Of a DNA stretch of 64,000 nucleotides, positions 46,204 to 57,339 are shown piece by piece; position 1 is the first letter of the stretch, and each line of letters starts with the position of its first letter. The stretch lies in contig NSJX01000059.1 in the NCBI GenBank assembly GCA_002286715.1, positions 16,186-80,185 on the forward strand. Reading direction: 5' to 3'. Both the position numbers and the translations under genes were made by a program. The notes below the pieces were generated by a model. It was not told the origin of the DNA. It searched no databases and was given only the letters and a program-made list of their open reading frames with translations. This DNA is from Dentipellis sp. KUC8613. Lineage: Eukaryota; Basidiomycota; Agaricomycetes; Russulales; Hericiaceae.

Positions 46204-47945
46204 ATCGCGCACCTCTTTCCCTTTCGTATTCGTCTTTTCTGAGTGAACGGCGCTGGATACCATGCAGGGTGCGGGGTGAGGGTCCTGCAGCTCGGGGCCC
46301 GTTGTGTGGGGGTGGGTGACGAAAGAGTCGTCAGAAGGAAGGTCACATTGTATACCTCGGATATGTGAGTGCTCTATATTACGTGGATGCAATGAGACAG
46401 ACGACAGGCGTATCACCTCTCGGCTCCGGGGGTCGACGTCGTCATTGATTCTGAAGACCTAGTCCTTTCGCCTCCAACATACCCCGCCTTCTCTTCTTTT
46501 TGGGGTTGCGTTGTCTTGCGTTTTCACAAGGACATCATGCTAGACGAGTCTATCACCGAAATGTCTAGTGGTGCCACCTCGTCGACCACGAAAACGAACA
46601 ACTATGTCCCGACGTCATCAGTTGCAGAATCTTCTGCCGTCGAAAGCTTCTTCACTGCAGCCTAAATTCCCCGGACAGCACATGGACTTTTCAGAGGAAA
46701 AGCTGGGCTTCGCTTGATGGGTAGGCCGTCCGCCTAGATGGCAAAAAAACAAGTACTCGAAAATATTCATCCTTCGCGTTCGACGTCTCATGTATGGGCT
46801 GGCCATGGGCCCACGAGTCTCTGGCTTTGCTTCTCCCGAATATCTTTCGGCAATCCCAATCCATCTGCTTCTCGAGTCTACAATTGCCGCTAACTGATCG
46901 ACGTCTCCTAACGCCTTATCGGCCGAATTGTCGGTTGCGGGGCCCAGATCCAGTCATCCGCTATGCAACTCGATCTGGTATGGTCCCCTCCATTATCTAG
47001 CGTGCATCGTACTCCGTACTCCGTCTAGTTAGCCATGGCAAAGTGCCACACTGGCCTCGCCCGCGCGTCGAATACCGCTCGCAAAGCCGCTTGGCCTGCG
47101 CCACACCGCATGTAAGTCCGACCCGGTTGATGCCGAATCACAATATTCTGCTTCCGCGACCCGGACTCGCTAATTGACGCGCCCATTTTTCGTTCTAGGA
47201 TTTCTCTGGACCCCTAAACGCGCCCTAGACAAGGCTCGCTGACTAGGCCTCGCACCTCCTCCGGAAGCCCAGACGACGTCAATGGCACATCCCCGGCCGC
47301 GATGGTTCGATCGGCGCACGCTCTATCGCCAGCTGGCGCCGCGTCCGCCGGAAGCAGACCGAGCGCAATACCATCCGCCGGAATTCGGTCGGCCCTATTC
47401 ATTTGTGCGCGAGTAATCTCTCCCGGGCTCAGCACATAGGGGTGGGTCGTCGTATCCTATGAGTCCAATGCAACGAACGACTTCACTGCATGGTTCTACA
47501 CCAGGTGGGGGAGCAATACCTATGTATATTTCGCCTCGGTGAAGAGATCAGCGACGGTGGGGAGTCGTGTCGCAGACCACCCTGTCGAAGAGCGGGTGTC
47601 GCTTCGCCCGCGCTTCCGTGGTCGCAGCGCGGAAGCTTCTAGGCTTCCGAGGTATGGTTGTGCGGCACGGGCACGGTGCCGTGTGCTAGTATCTCAGACC
47701 CGACTCGACTGATTCAACTGATTCAACTGACCGAGCATGCGCTGACGTAGATGATGTCGTCAAAACACGGATCTCGGCCCTCTCCCGCCTCGCACGACGA
47801 TGGCCATATAAAGCCCTATTCGAATTCCTCTTGGCCCCGTCGAAGAGTAATTCTCTTAACCCCCCATCCTCACACCAACTGCTCAAAGCTTCCAGCTTCA
47901 CTTGAAGACCGTCCTCTAGCTTAACAGCTCCTCGTTACAGCTAAG
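46204..47945. other. Long intergenic region with one short ORF
   Basis: 1.74 kb. Apart from the 42-codon frame at 46537-46665, no coding signal is seen. The final 100 bp is the promoter/leader of the opsin-related gene, with a CATATAAAG TATA-like box near 47805. Confidence 0.42.
46537..46665 (+). CDS. Possible 42-residue ORF, unknown
   Basis: ATG at 46537 after a C/T-rich leader (46470-46530). The peptide begins MLDESITEMSSGATSSTTKT and ends VAESSAVESFFTAA before TAA at 46663-46665. Ser/Thr-rich, no CaaX box, so not a fungal mating pheromone precursor. May be a first exon, a relic or chance. Confidence 0.18.
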   Translation: MLDESITEMSSGATSSTTKTNNYVPTSSVAESSAVESFFTAA

Positions 47946-48964
47946 ATGCCCAACTCGGTCCAAGTTAACCCCCCCGCGGCGCAGCTGCACATCAGCGCGC
48001 ACGGCGCTGACTGGCTGTGGTCCGTCTTCGCTGTGTACGCGGTGGTGCTCCTGTTCACCCTCATGTGGAGTTTCATCGTACGTGGTTGTATTTTTGTGCG
48101 CGAGCCCCTGAAACTGAGGGGTGTGGCGATCTGCAGCAACCTCGTGGCCAGCGTGCATTCCACCATATCGCGCTAGTGATTCTAGTGGTTGGGACTATAG
48201 CGTACTTTACTATGGCCTCCAATCTAGGTCAAGCGGCCGTGACGGCGGAGTTCTCCCGCTCCCACACACCACCTATTACGAGAGGCATCTTCGTACGTCC
48301 TGTCTGGCCTCGTTGTAGCGTTGCGCCCCCTAACCGGCCTTGCTTCCATAGTTTGCGCGTTACATCATGTGGGCGCTCGATCTGTCTCTCATCACCCTGT
48401 CGGTCCTCCTCGGCACGGGCGCGACCCTCTCTGAGATCTTCGTCACGATCGTGATGAACCTCGTCTGGATCGTCCTCCTCCTGTTCGGCGCCATCGTCCA
48501 CTCGTCATACAAGTGGGGTTACTACACGATGTCCGTCTGCTCCATCTTCTATGTCATGTAAGTCTTCCTTCCCTCCCGATCTTGCTCGCATTCTCATCCT
48601 CCCCGCGCGCAGGTTCCAAATCAACTTCCTCTCCCTCCGCTCCTCGCTGCTCCCCAACCGCCGCTCGTCCGTCGGCGGCGCGAGCTTCATCACCTTCTTC
48701 TGGCTGATGTACCCGCTCATCTGGGCGTTCGCGGACGGCGGCAACGTCATCTCGCCGACGGGCGAGGCGGTCTGGTACGGCGTCGTCGACCTGCTCACCA
48801 TGCCCGTCTTCGTCATGACGCACCTCTGGGGCGCGCGCGGCGTCGACTACGACTCGCTCGGCTTCTCCAGCGGCAAGACGACCGACTTCTCCGGCGCGCG
48901 CGCGGCGACTACCGCCCCCGCCGCGCCCCGCGAAAAGGTCGACCCCGCGCCCGCTGCTGTCTAG
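47946..48964 (+). CDS. Opsin-related seven-helix membrane protein (Hsp30/Mrh1/Yro2 type) without retinal lysine
   Basis: Four exons, about 285 residues. Start MPNSVQVNPPAAQLHISAHG at 47946, then seven hydrophobic helices beginning DWLWSVFAVYAVVLLFTLMW. Helix 3 contains FARYIMWALDLSLITLSVLL, aligning with the RYADW block of bacteriorhodopsin; helix 7 contains AVWYGVVDLLTMPVFVMTHL. The lysine that binds retinal in microbial rhodopsins (DLLTKPVF) is Met here, the proton acceptor Asp of RYADW is Met and the proton donor position (Asp in helix 3) is Ser. This is the pattern of opsin-related proteins such as yeast Hsp30, Mrh1 and Yro2, stress-induced plasma-membrane proteins, not of light-driven pumps. 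The Ala/Pro-rich tail ends PAPAAV. Upstream TATA near 47805. Confidence 0.87.
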
Positions 48965-49503
48965 GCTGCCGCTGCCGACGGCGACGGGGCCAGTGCATAG
49001 GAGGCGCCGGCCACGGAGGTGTTGATTACGATTACGCTCGCTCGCGCCTGCTGCTACGAACGAACGAACCCCTGATACGTCCCCGCGGCCGCGAGGTATT
49101 CTAGGCCGTGCTAATGTCCTGCAATGCATCACGATAAATCTCTTTCATTGTACTCTTTTAATATCACCTTTCTTCGTACTTTTTTGTATAGCTTTGTTCT
49201 TCATGGCTAGAATATAATCCCGCCTCCGTCTTCCACCCCTTCTGCTCATCTTCGTTTTGATACGCCAAACAACTTTTCTAATGCACCGGTTACGGCTTCG
49301 AGCCTATACCATCACATCTTACCTTGTCGGCGGAAAGGAACCTGAGCTTCTCTGGCACGCTGGGTTCGATGCATTTTCAACGGCTTGGTAACAGGAGAGA
49401 ATCAACTTCAACCGAAATTTACCTGGTATGATACAAGAAAATACACCCTACAATTCCAAGGACACAAAGCACGCATGTCTATACATCATCCACGAACGCC
49501 CAT
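48965..49503. other. Convergent 3' region of opsin-related gene and IES2
   Basis: 539 bp between facing stop codons. T-rich after 49140. No gene seen. Confidence 0.5.
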
Positions 49504-50962
49504 TCACGCACTAGCCAGCGCCGCCTGCTCCAGCACCTTCAAATGCGACATCCCACACGCGCCATGCTCCCAATCCTTCACAAGCCTATACTTCCTCCTC
49601 TCCCCACACCCCGCCACATCACACACCGGCACATCCACCCGCGGCCTCTTCTCCCTCTCCTTCTCCCCCTCATCCACATCCATCTTCTCCCCCTTCTCAC
49701 CCTGCGCCTCCGCCTTGTCCCCCACAGGCAACAGCGCCGCCGGCACCGCGAACGAAATGACCATGCGCCGCTCCTCACCCTCCTTCCCGCCGCGCGCGGA
49801 CGACACCCAGCGATACAGCGTCGGCACGGGCGCCTCGGGCGCCTCGGTCGCATTTGCGTTTGCGTTTCCGTCGCCCGTCCCCGCGGCGGGCTCCGCGTCG
49901 CCCGCGTCGGGCGTGCCCGTGCCCGTGCCCGGCGTGCGGTCGTCCGCGCTCGCGAGCGCGTTGCGCTTGTTGCGCGGGCGCGTCTGCTTCTTGAGCAGCC
50001 GGTTGATGGTCTCGGCCTGCAGAGCGGGGCGGGGTTAGTAGGTGGATATTGCATGGGTAGGTGGGATGGGATCATGGGAAGGACGGGAAGAAGGGAAGGG
50101 AGAGGGAACGAGACGGACCTTCTCGTCCTCGAGCTTCTTCTCCGAGAGGTGCTTGCGCTTGCGCGCGGTCTCCTCGCGGCGGAGCGCGAGCTCGGCCTCG
50201 TTCAGCTGCTTTTTCTTCTTGCTCGTCGTTTCGTCTGGCGCGCAGCGTGTACGCGTGAGCACCTCTGCAGGGGGTGGCAGGAAGAAGGGGATGGGACGTA
50301 CGCAGGGAGACGTGCGACGAGTCGACGACGCTCGCGAGGACCGCTTGGCGCGTCGTCATAGGGCGCGTGGACGAGCCTGGCAGAGCGGAGGCGGAGCGCG
50401 TCGAGGGCGTCTCGTCATCCTCGTCTTCGTCTTCGCTCTCGATGTCGATATCTAGAATAGCGCGTCAGAAATGGCGACTTGTGAACGGACGCTGAGATGA
50501 GAGGGCGCGTACCGCGCGAGGAGGACGCCTTGGGCTGCGCGGGCCGCTTGAGCGTGATCTTGAGCCCCGACGCGGCGGGCGGGGTGGGCGCAGGCGACGA
50601 GAGCTCGTCCAGCTCCGACGCGCCATCCTGCAGCACACATTACATGTCGTATCACGAGAAAGCAAGACAGAAGGAGGAACACGCACGTCCAGGTCGATAT
50701 TGACGTCCGCGCGCTCGCCCTCCTCGTCCTCCTCTTCCTCCTCCTCTTCCTGCACCTCGATCTGCACATCCTCGTCCTCAGGCTCCACCACCGGCTCGTC
50801 CTCGTCCTCTTCTTCTACCTCATCCTCGCCGTCCTCATCCTCTTCTTCCTCTTCCACCTCCATAGCTTCCGGCTCTGGCTCCGGCTCCGGCTCGGGCGCG
50901 GACTCGGACTCGACGTCCTCCTCCTCGGGCGAGACGATCCTGTTGCGCGCGGTGCGCGTCAT
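49504..50962 (-). CDS. IES2: INO80 chromatin-remodelling complex subunit (PAPA-1 and HIT zinc finger)
   Basis: From the ATG at 50962 (MTRTARNRIVSPEEEDVESE) a long acidic segment (mostly Glu, with PEPEPEPEP) leads to SELDELSSPAPTPPAASGLK, ITLKRPAQPK, then the PAPA-1 region: ETTSKKKKQLNEAELALRRE, ETARKRKHLSEKKLEDEKAE, TINRLLKKQTRPRNKRN. The C-terminus has a HIT-type zinc finger: VPVCDVAGCGERRKYRLVKD then GACGMSHLKVLEQAAL. This domain pair defines IES2/INO80B, which activates the INO80 nucleosome remodeller. Five exons, about 390 residues. The start is uncertain: frames upstream (to about 51470) can be spliced in frame onto this exon and contain a duplicated RIVSPEEDV segment. Confidence 0.85.
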
Positions 50963-51786
50963 GCGTGGTTCAACTGTGCGCGATGCTGTCCGCGCCACGA
51001 TCAGAATAATCACTCTTACTAGACGCGGGATGGAATGGTGTCTGCGGGGACTCAGACGCACCGGTGGCCCGTGGGCGGGGCTGGACGTCCTCCTCGGGCG
51101 AGACGATCCTGCTGCGGCGCGTCGGCCGCGCTGCGTATCACAAACAATCCACGCATCGTTTAGTAGTAATTTGGAGAAGGGGGAGGAGAAGGGCGACGTA
51201 CTGTGGGCGGGAGGCTTTCTCCAGTTGAAGCCGCGTGGGGGCGCCGTGGTGGGCAAGATGCCGGCCGGCGGGTGGCGGGGTTCGAATGGGCGTTGGGCCG
51301 AGACGCGGGCCGGTCGTTACAGTGTCCTTCGTGCTCAGCTGCAGGCTCGGTCGTCGCGGTTCACGACGGCGGCGGCGACGGAGGGCGGGGCTCAGTCGAT
51401 GGTGAGAAGGAGAATGAGATGCTGGCGTGAACTTGAAGAAGCGCTGCGGCATGTTCGATGATGGCATGTCCTTTTGGACGTACGTCGGACGCCCGCCGCT
51501 CCCACAGTGGCAGCGAAATGAATGTGCGAACTTCCTCAATGGTCGCCGGGCCACCGCCACCAATACACTCCTTGCACTCGAGCGCACTCGGATCGGGTGT
51601 GTGTGTGCACGTAGGGCCGTATAATTAAGAGGTAAAGACGCTAACGAACGTGCAGTATACAGGGTGTGGATGTCATGCCATGAGTGAGAATCGATACAAA
51701 TAAGTAGCTCCAATGGGTGGGTGGGTGTGGGGGTCAGCTTGAGTAGAGTAGAGAGTGTGGATAGCAAGACGTGCGGTACCTACGCC
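50963..51786. other. IES2 5' region with possible upstream exons
   Basis: 824 bp between IES2 and the next minus-strand gene. On the minus strand a frame RRSRIVSPEEDVQPRPRATG (about 51000-51120) can splice in phase to the IES2 exon, and another, PPRGFNWRKPPAH (about 51205-51260), can splice to that. No clear start codon completes the chain, so they may be 5' UTR or real N-terminal exons. Confidence 0.35.
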
Positions 51787-53861
51787 TCATCGGCGCATAT
51801 CTGTCCCGACCAGTCAGCCCTTATGCTACCTCAGCACGCACAACAGACAAGGACATACCGATCGGCGAGCTGAAGTTCGCGACATAGTGGCTGCTCTTCG
51901 CGGGGTGGTCGAACCGGCGGAGATTGTCCTCCGTGAGCTTGAACGAGCCCTCGTCGCTGCCCTCCGCGCGGCGGTTCGGCTGCAGCCTGAGCAGCGCGAC
52001 CTCGCGCGGGACGACGGCGGCGGCGGCGTTGGGGTTGGGCTGCGCGAGCACGGGCGTGTTCGACCCGTCCGAGCGCCACGCCATCGACGGCGGCATCTCG
52101 AACGACTCGCCCGCGAGCGAGCCCTGCGCGCGGCTCTTCACCGGCGAGATCTCGACGTTCGACATCGTGTACGCGTCCTCCGAGTGCGTGTGGTGCTGCT
52201 GCGCCGGCAGCGACATCGACCGGTCGCGCGCGAGGATCTCGCCCTCGACCGAGCGCGGGAAGAAGATCTGTGTTGGGGCGGCGAGGGTCAGCGGTGCAGG
52301 GGTGATAGGGGCGCAGCGATGGGGCACGCACCACCAGGGTCAGCGCTGATGAGACGCAGACACCGAAGCCGGCGAGCATGGCCAGCAGATCTGTGTGCGG
52401 CGCTCGTGAGCTGTTCCAGGGTGCCAAGGCGTATCGCACGCACCAGTTCCGAACATGTTGTCGTTGATGTGTTGATGTGGCCGGACGCCATCGACGGCCA
52501 TGATCAGGAGGGGTGCCGCGAACAGGAAGCGGAACGCGACGCGGATGGTCTGGGCGAATCACAGATCAGACGTGAAGCAAGCAGGCGGCGCGAGGGCGTC
52601 AGATATGGAAGCGTACATTCAGCTCGTGGAATTTCGTGAGCCGGACGATGGTGCCGAGATCCACACCGTCTACGCGCTGGAGAAGCGGAGCGTGAGCATG
52701 CGGCAGGCCAGAAGAAGGCGATCCGACGTGCCATTTTTCGAAGGAAGGTGGGGAACGACCAGCTGACGCGGCGGTTAGCGCTGCCCGCAGCAAAACACGG
52801 ACCAGGGACCTACAGAACGGGTATGAACCATATCGTGAGCGACAGGCTTCCCAGACTGCCCGCCAGGAAGGTGTACGCCTCGCACTGCAGCGTCCGGCTT
52901 ATCAGTCCTGCATCCATCACGCTGGTGGGAACATGCAGGGCGGACACACCTTGAGAGGATCAGAGCGTGTGAATATCGTCACGAGCGGCATGTAGACGAC
53001 GGACACGATAGATCCGACGACCCATGTTTTGAAGTAGAGGCTCCCGAACCAGTCGCGCTGCACCGCGCCGGCGTTCACGACGAACAGCCAGAAGCAGAGT
53101 TCTAAAAACAGCCGGCAGGCGCGCATCAGCCACACGGGCATCCCGAGCAGACTGGAAGCAACAGACCTTCCAGATGCGTCACCCTACGGTGCGGAGAGCA
53201 TGGAGCAAGACGCGGCGGTAACCAGTCAGTGATGAATCATCATTAGCAAGACGCGTCGCGTTCTTCTTACATCTCGAGCCCCCACCCGATGGAAAGGCAA
53301 ATGTACAGCGGGAGAATCGCGTGTTGATGCAACTTCGTCCAGAGCTGGTGCGGCATAGGTTGGACTGGAATGCTGGACGTGAGCGATAGGAACCGCGGCG
53401 AAAACGGGGCCATACGCACTGCCGAAGCCTGGAATCACCGTGTACCCCTCCGTATACTTGATCACGGCGAATCCAATTGAGTACGTTATTATTAGCGGCA
53501 CACTTAGCAGGTAAGAGTACTGCGGCGGGTGCGTGTGCGGCTGAGTCTCGCTGCGGTCGGTTCAGAGAAAGTAGCTCCTCACCGTCATAATCCGCTTGAA
53601 CGCGCCCGCTGCAGGGCCGGTGTTCCATCTGGTGTGGCGAGCACTCGCGTTCAACCCAACGCCTCCGACGCGAGTCCTGAGGAACGGTACTCACCGCAAA
53701 CACTTGAACCTATCGAACTGCCACAAGTGAAAGACGAGAAACGCCCCAAGCTGCACGTCTCGATGTCACTCGCGCGCTCGGGACAGGACAGAAGCGGGAG
53801 CACGCACCATACACGACAGGATTGCCCATACGATATACGACGCCGGAGTCGTGTGGGACAT
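51787..53861 (-). CDS. Orphan fungal integral membrane protein, about eight helices
   Basis: About 14 very short exons. Start MSHTTPASYIVWAILSCMLG at 53861. Spliced hydrophobic segments: ASYIVWAILSCMLGAFLVFH; YLLSVPLIITYSIGFAVIKY; LHQHAILPLYICLSIGWGLE; ELCFWLFVVNAGAV; WVVGSIVSVVYMPLVTI; AYTFLAGSLGSLSLTIWFIP; RVAFRFLFAAPLLIMAVDGV; LLAMLAGFGVCVSSALTLVI. The blocks WSFPTFLRKMARVDGVDLG and IVRLTKFHELN lie between helices 6 and 7; a 51-nt intron there restores the frame. The cytosolic tail is long and polar (FFPRSVEGEILARDRSMSLP, then MSNVEISPVKSRAQGSLAGE). The last intron puts the end at SSPIDMRR with stop at 51787-51789; without it the stop is at 51821. I know no function; it does not match Ste3 receptors or opsins. 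Confidence 0.72.
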
Positions 53862-54654
53862 GGCGGGCGGGGGTTGTCAGCTGCAGCGGGGGCGGCAGAG
53901 GCACGGGGGGGAGGAGAAACGTCTGACCAGGGCGGGAAGGCCCGCCCGGGGGTGGGCAGACGGTATTTACGACTGCTCAGAGCGCAAGCACGTGAAGGCT
54001 GATCTGGGCTTCGAATCTGCGAGGCACGCAGGCAGACGGACAAGGTGAGATCACGGACCCGCATGGTGCATGCGTCGGGGTGTTCGCACTGATTGGAGCC
54101 CGCGGGCCGGCTCTTCTGCGCGGGCGATGTTCTGCCCAGCACTACATTAGCATACCCAAGCCGTGATCCATCAGCAGCAGGGCCCTGCGGCTCCCGGAGC
54201 CTGGGGGCGACCGTCGCCGAGCCTGCAGCCATGGAGATGTCGCAGCAGCCCCGTCGGTGCGTCGTCCAGGTGCGGTGCACACGTCTGTGCGTTTCGTTCG
54301 GGGCGTTTCAGATGCGGATGGTGCGTACGTGCATACACCGGCGGCATGCAGGTGTCCGGGTACTTCGTTCCCGGTCGACATGGCACGGAGCGTATGTCGA
54401 GAGGACAGGGTTTGGAGGAGTTGACTACAAATGGGATAGATGGACGCTGTCTGTCACGGAATCGAATTTGATCGAGATCCCTGGCTGATACCGAATGTTA
54501 TCGGAAAATCCAGATATCCAATGACATATCATATCATTGAAAAAAAAAATCGAAAAGCACGCCCTGATCGCGCGCTCAGCCTGAGTCCCTGCAAACTTCC
54601 GCCTACAAGCTCACAGACCCTTCACACCCAAGCTCATCGCACCGCATCGCCAGC
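53862..54654. promoter_or_regulatory. Divergent intergenic region (membrane protein / YAR1-like)
   Basis: 793 bp between opposite start codons. Contains an A-run (54540-54549) about 110 bp before the YAR1-like ATG, a common fungal promoter feature. No gene accepted. Confidence 0.42.
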
Positions 54655-55315
54655 ATGTCCGCCCCGACGCCGACCGACGACGAGCGCGAGGACGTCCTCC
54701 TCGCGTGCCGCTACGGCGACCTCGACGACGTCAAAGCCTTCGTCGCCCGCTTCGGCGCGCCCGCGCTCGCCGCCATCCGCGGCGCGAACGACACGACCGT
54801 CCTGCACATGGTCTGCGCGAACGGGCACACAGGTGAGTCGCCGCTGCGCCTGCGCGCGCTGGGTGCCATCTGAACCACGGAAGGCGCCGCCAGCTCTCCT
54901 TGAGTACCTCCTGCCGCTCGTCCCTGCGTCCCTGCTGTCCGCGCCGAACGCGTCCGGATCGACCCCGCTGCACTGGGCCGCGCTCAACGCGCAGCTCGAG
55001 GCCGCGCGCAGGCTCGTCGAGTTCAAGGACGGCCCGGGCGTCGCGCTCATCGATATCAAAAACGCCGCGGGGCACTCGCCGCTCGGGGAGGCGGAGCTCG
55101 CGGGCTGGGAGGAGGGCGCGAAGTGGATGGTCGAGGTGATGGACCTCGAGGAGGCGGGCGCGGGGAAGGCCGACGAGGACGACCAGCCGGTGAACCTCGA
55201 CAACATCGAGGTCGAGATCGAGGACGCCGATGGCGGGATCGCGAAGATGTCGCTCGGAGACCCGGGCGCAAAACCCCAGCAGCCTGCGCCTGCATCTGCA
55301 TCAGGGTCAGAGTAA
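54655..55315 (+). CDS. YAR1: Ankyrin-repeat protein, YAR1-like ribosomal-protein chaperone
   Basis: Two exons. Start MSAPTPTDDEREDVLLACRY at 54655. Ankyrin repeats: DVLLACRYGDLDDVKAFVAR; NDTTVLHMVCANGHT, spliced to ALLEYLLPLVPASLLSAPNA; SGSTPLHWAALNAQLEAARR; LIDIKNAAGHSPLGEAELAG. An acidic tail follows (KADEDDQPVNLDNIEVEIED). The short length (about 200 residues), the TALHMA/TPLHWA repeat pair and the acidic end match yeast Yar1, which guards newly made Rps3 before its assembly into 40S subunits. Orthology is likely but ankyrin proteins are common. Confidence 0.75.
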
Positions 55316-57339
55316 CTACTCTGACAGCTGGTCGGAGCGCCATCGCACACTGCAAAAAGGTGAGGCCTGCCCGTGTCCTCCGCGCCTGCGTCGACGCTGG
55401 TGTTTTGCATGCCTGATCTGACGCGAAACCGATCTCTTGCAGGTTCGCACACGCCCTTGCAATTGGCGGTGCACGTCGAATGAATGTACATGTATTTCTA
55501 CCTGTTTTATCTAGCCCATCGCGTTGTAGCGTCCCCCAATCCCAATCGTCCCATCACCCCCGCCCCTAGATGGCGGGCATCTCTCCTGATCCTCTCCATC
55601 TCAAACTAATTAACTCCATTTCAGGTGAGCACGATATAATATATAGAGCCCTGTCCGTTCCTGCACACGCCTCCCGCTCTCCACGGTGGGAAGTCTGCCT
55701 CCGCACGGTACCCTGCTTCCCATCTTTTCGTCCATATGCACATGATGCATCACGCAAAGCATAAACGACACCTCCCTCGTGCTCCATCCCGCCTGCGATT
55801 CCCGCAGTGGACACTGGACGCTGGACACTACGACATGGACACCCTTTCGCCATCACCAGCCACTGGTCACTGGCAAGAATCAGCCGGGGCTGGGCCCGCC
55901 AGGGATTCTCCACGCGCGAATTTCAACGCCTGCCACCCCCCTGCGCATACGCATCAGCCGCGACGTCGCCATTGCAACCCGTCGCCCCCCGACCTCGACC
56001 TCGAACGCCCTTACGACTTACGACAGCTCGACCCCGCAGCTCAATCGAAGGTAGGTATATGATATACCTATAGTCATCCCTGCTGAGCCCTGTATGTCCG
56101 CCGGTGTCTATGCGGGCTCGCAGTGAATCCGGACGCGTCCGCCTACGTTCGGGTATGGGCTGTACACTGTACAGCATGATGAAATGGCCGGCGGGGATCG
56201 AGGCCGCTGCGTCGTAGGTATGCAAGCGCAGGGTGTCTGAATTGGTGAACCGATTCCGAGGGAGCGGTGCGTGGCTCTATGGCTAGCGCTGTTGACTTCG
56301 ATGGCGCCTTCTGAGCTCGAGGCGGCACCTCAATTACAGCTGCGCGTCTGGCTCACCTCGGCTGCCTGCGCATAGAAGGCATCTCATGGCAGACGAGTCA
56401 TACAGATAGCGAGTTCGAATAGCACATGGTGTTTGAGTTCGTAGTGGACACTGTCATTGTAGATACACACGATGCCGCAGTGAACGACCCACCACCACCA
56501 TGACCATCCCTTGCCGTACGACTTCGCAAATACCCGTGCAAAGCAGCAAAGAAATGAAATGAAATGGATAATAATCGGACAAACGTGCATCCTAGCCGCG
56601 TTTGTTTTGCGGAGATGGGGGTACCAATGCTGCGAGCAGGCTTATATAGGGCGCGTTAGCCGCGTATACAGGGCAGATGTACAGTTTGACGCCTGCGCTG
56701 GTGGTTGGACCTCTGTAGAGGTTATTTACTCATACTGTAGACTCATGTGACGATCGGCCTTTCCTGCGAACCTCCCTCAGAGAAGCATCAGTGGATCGCC
56801 CTAATCATCCTGACTAGTTTCCCGTTCTCCATCATTCGATCTAACCGAGGGAACATCAATGCTACACGCTAGACACCGAGAACGTCGACGCATCACGACG
56901 TCGATAGATCGACACCGGCAGTGGTACCGGTACCTCGCAGGGTCGCGTCTGAATCGCCGTCGACGGATCATATGCGTTCGACCCGCCCGATCTTTCTCTG
57001 AAACGCCCCTCGAAGCTAGTCTCCGTTGCTGACCTCGACAAGAAGTACCTCTAAGCAAGCTTCCTAAGACCACGACACCGACACGGTCGTTCAAGAAATC
57101 CATGGCCATAATCATATATTTCCATATTTCATAGACGTGACCAAAGCGTACGCATACATGCCATGCATATGCATATGTTCAGACATTACAAAACAAAAGC
57201 TGCATACAACGATGCAGGGCAGACACCAACAATCGGCCGCCTCAAATGAACGAACGAAAACAAAAACACTCCACACACTTTCCCCACCCACTCATCCACC
57301 ACTCTCACCAGCAAACAACCAAACACTCAACACTGCTGC
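55316..57339. other. Long convergent intergenic region, no gene seen
   Basis: 2.0 kb between facing stop codons. Many short frames in all directions, none with family content. Contains short imperfect repeats such as GTGGACACTGGACGCTGGAC near 55807. No transposon ends or tRNA features seen. Confidence 0.45.

Noticed and set aside
46537..46665. Mating pheromone precursor
   Set aside because: The short peptide lacks a C-terminal CaaX box and the usual upstream cleavage site, and no Ste3-type receptor is nearby.
51787..53861. Ste3 pheromone receptor
   Set aside because: Helix number and sequence do not fit; eight hydrophobic segments with conserved linkers unlike those of Ste3.
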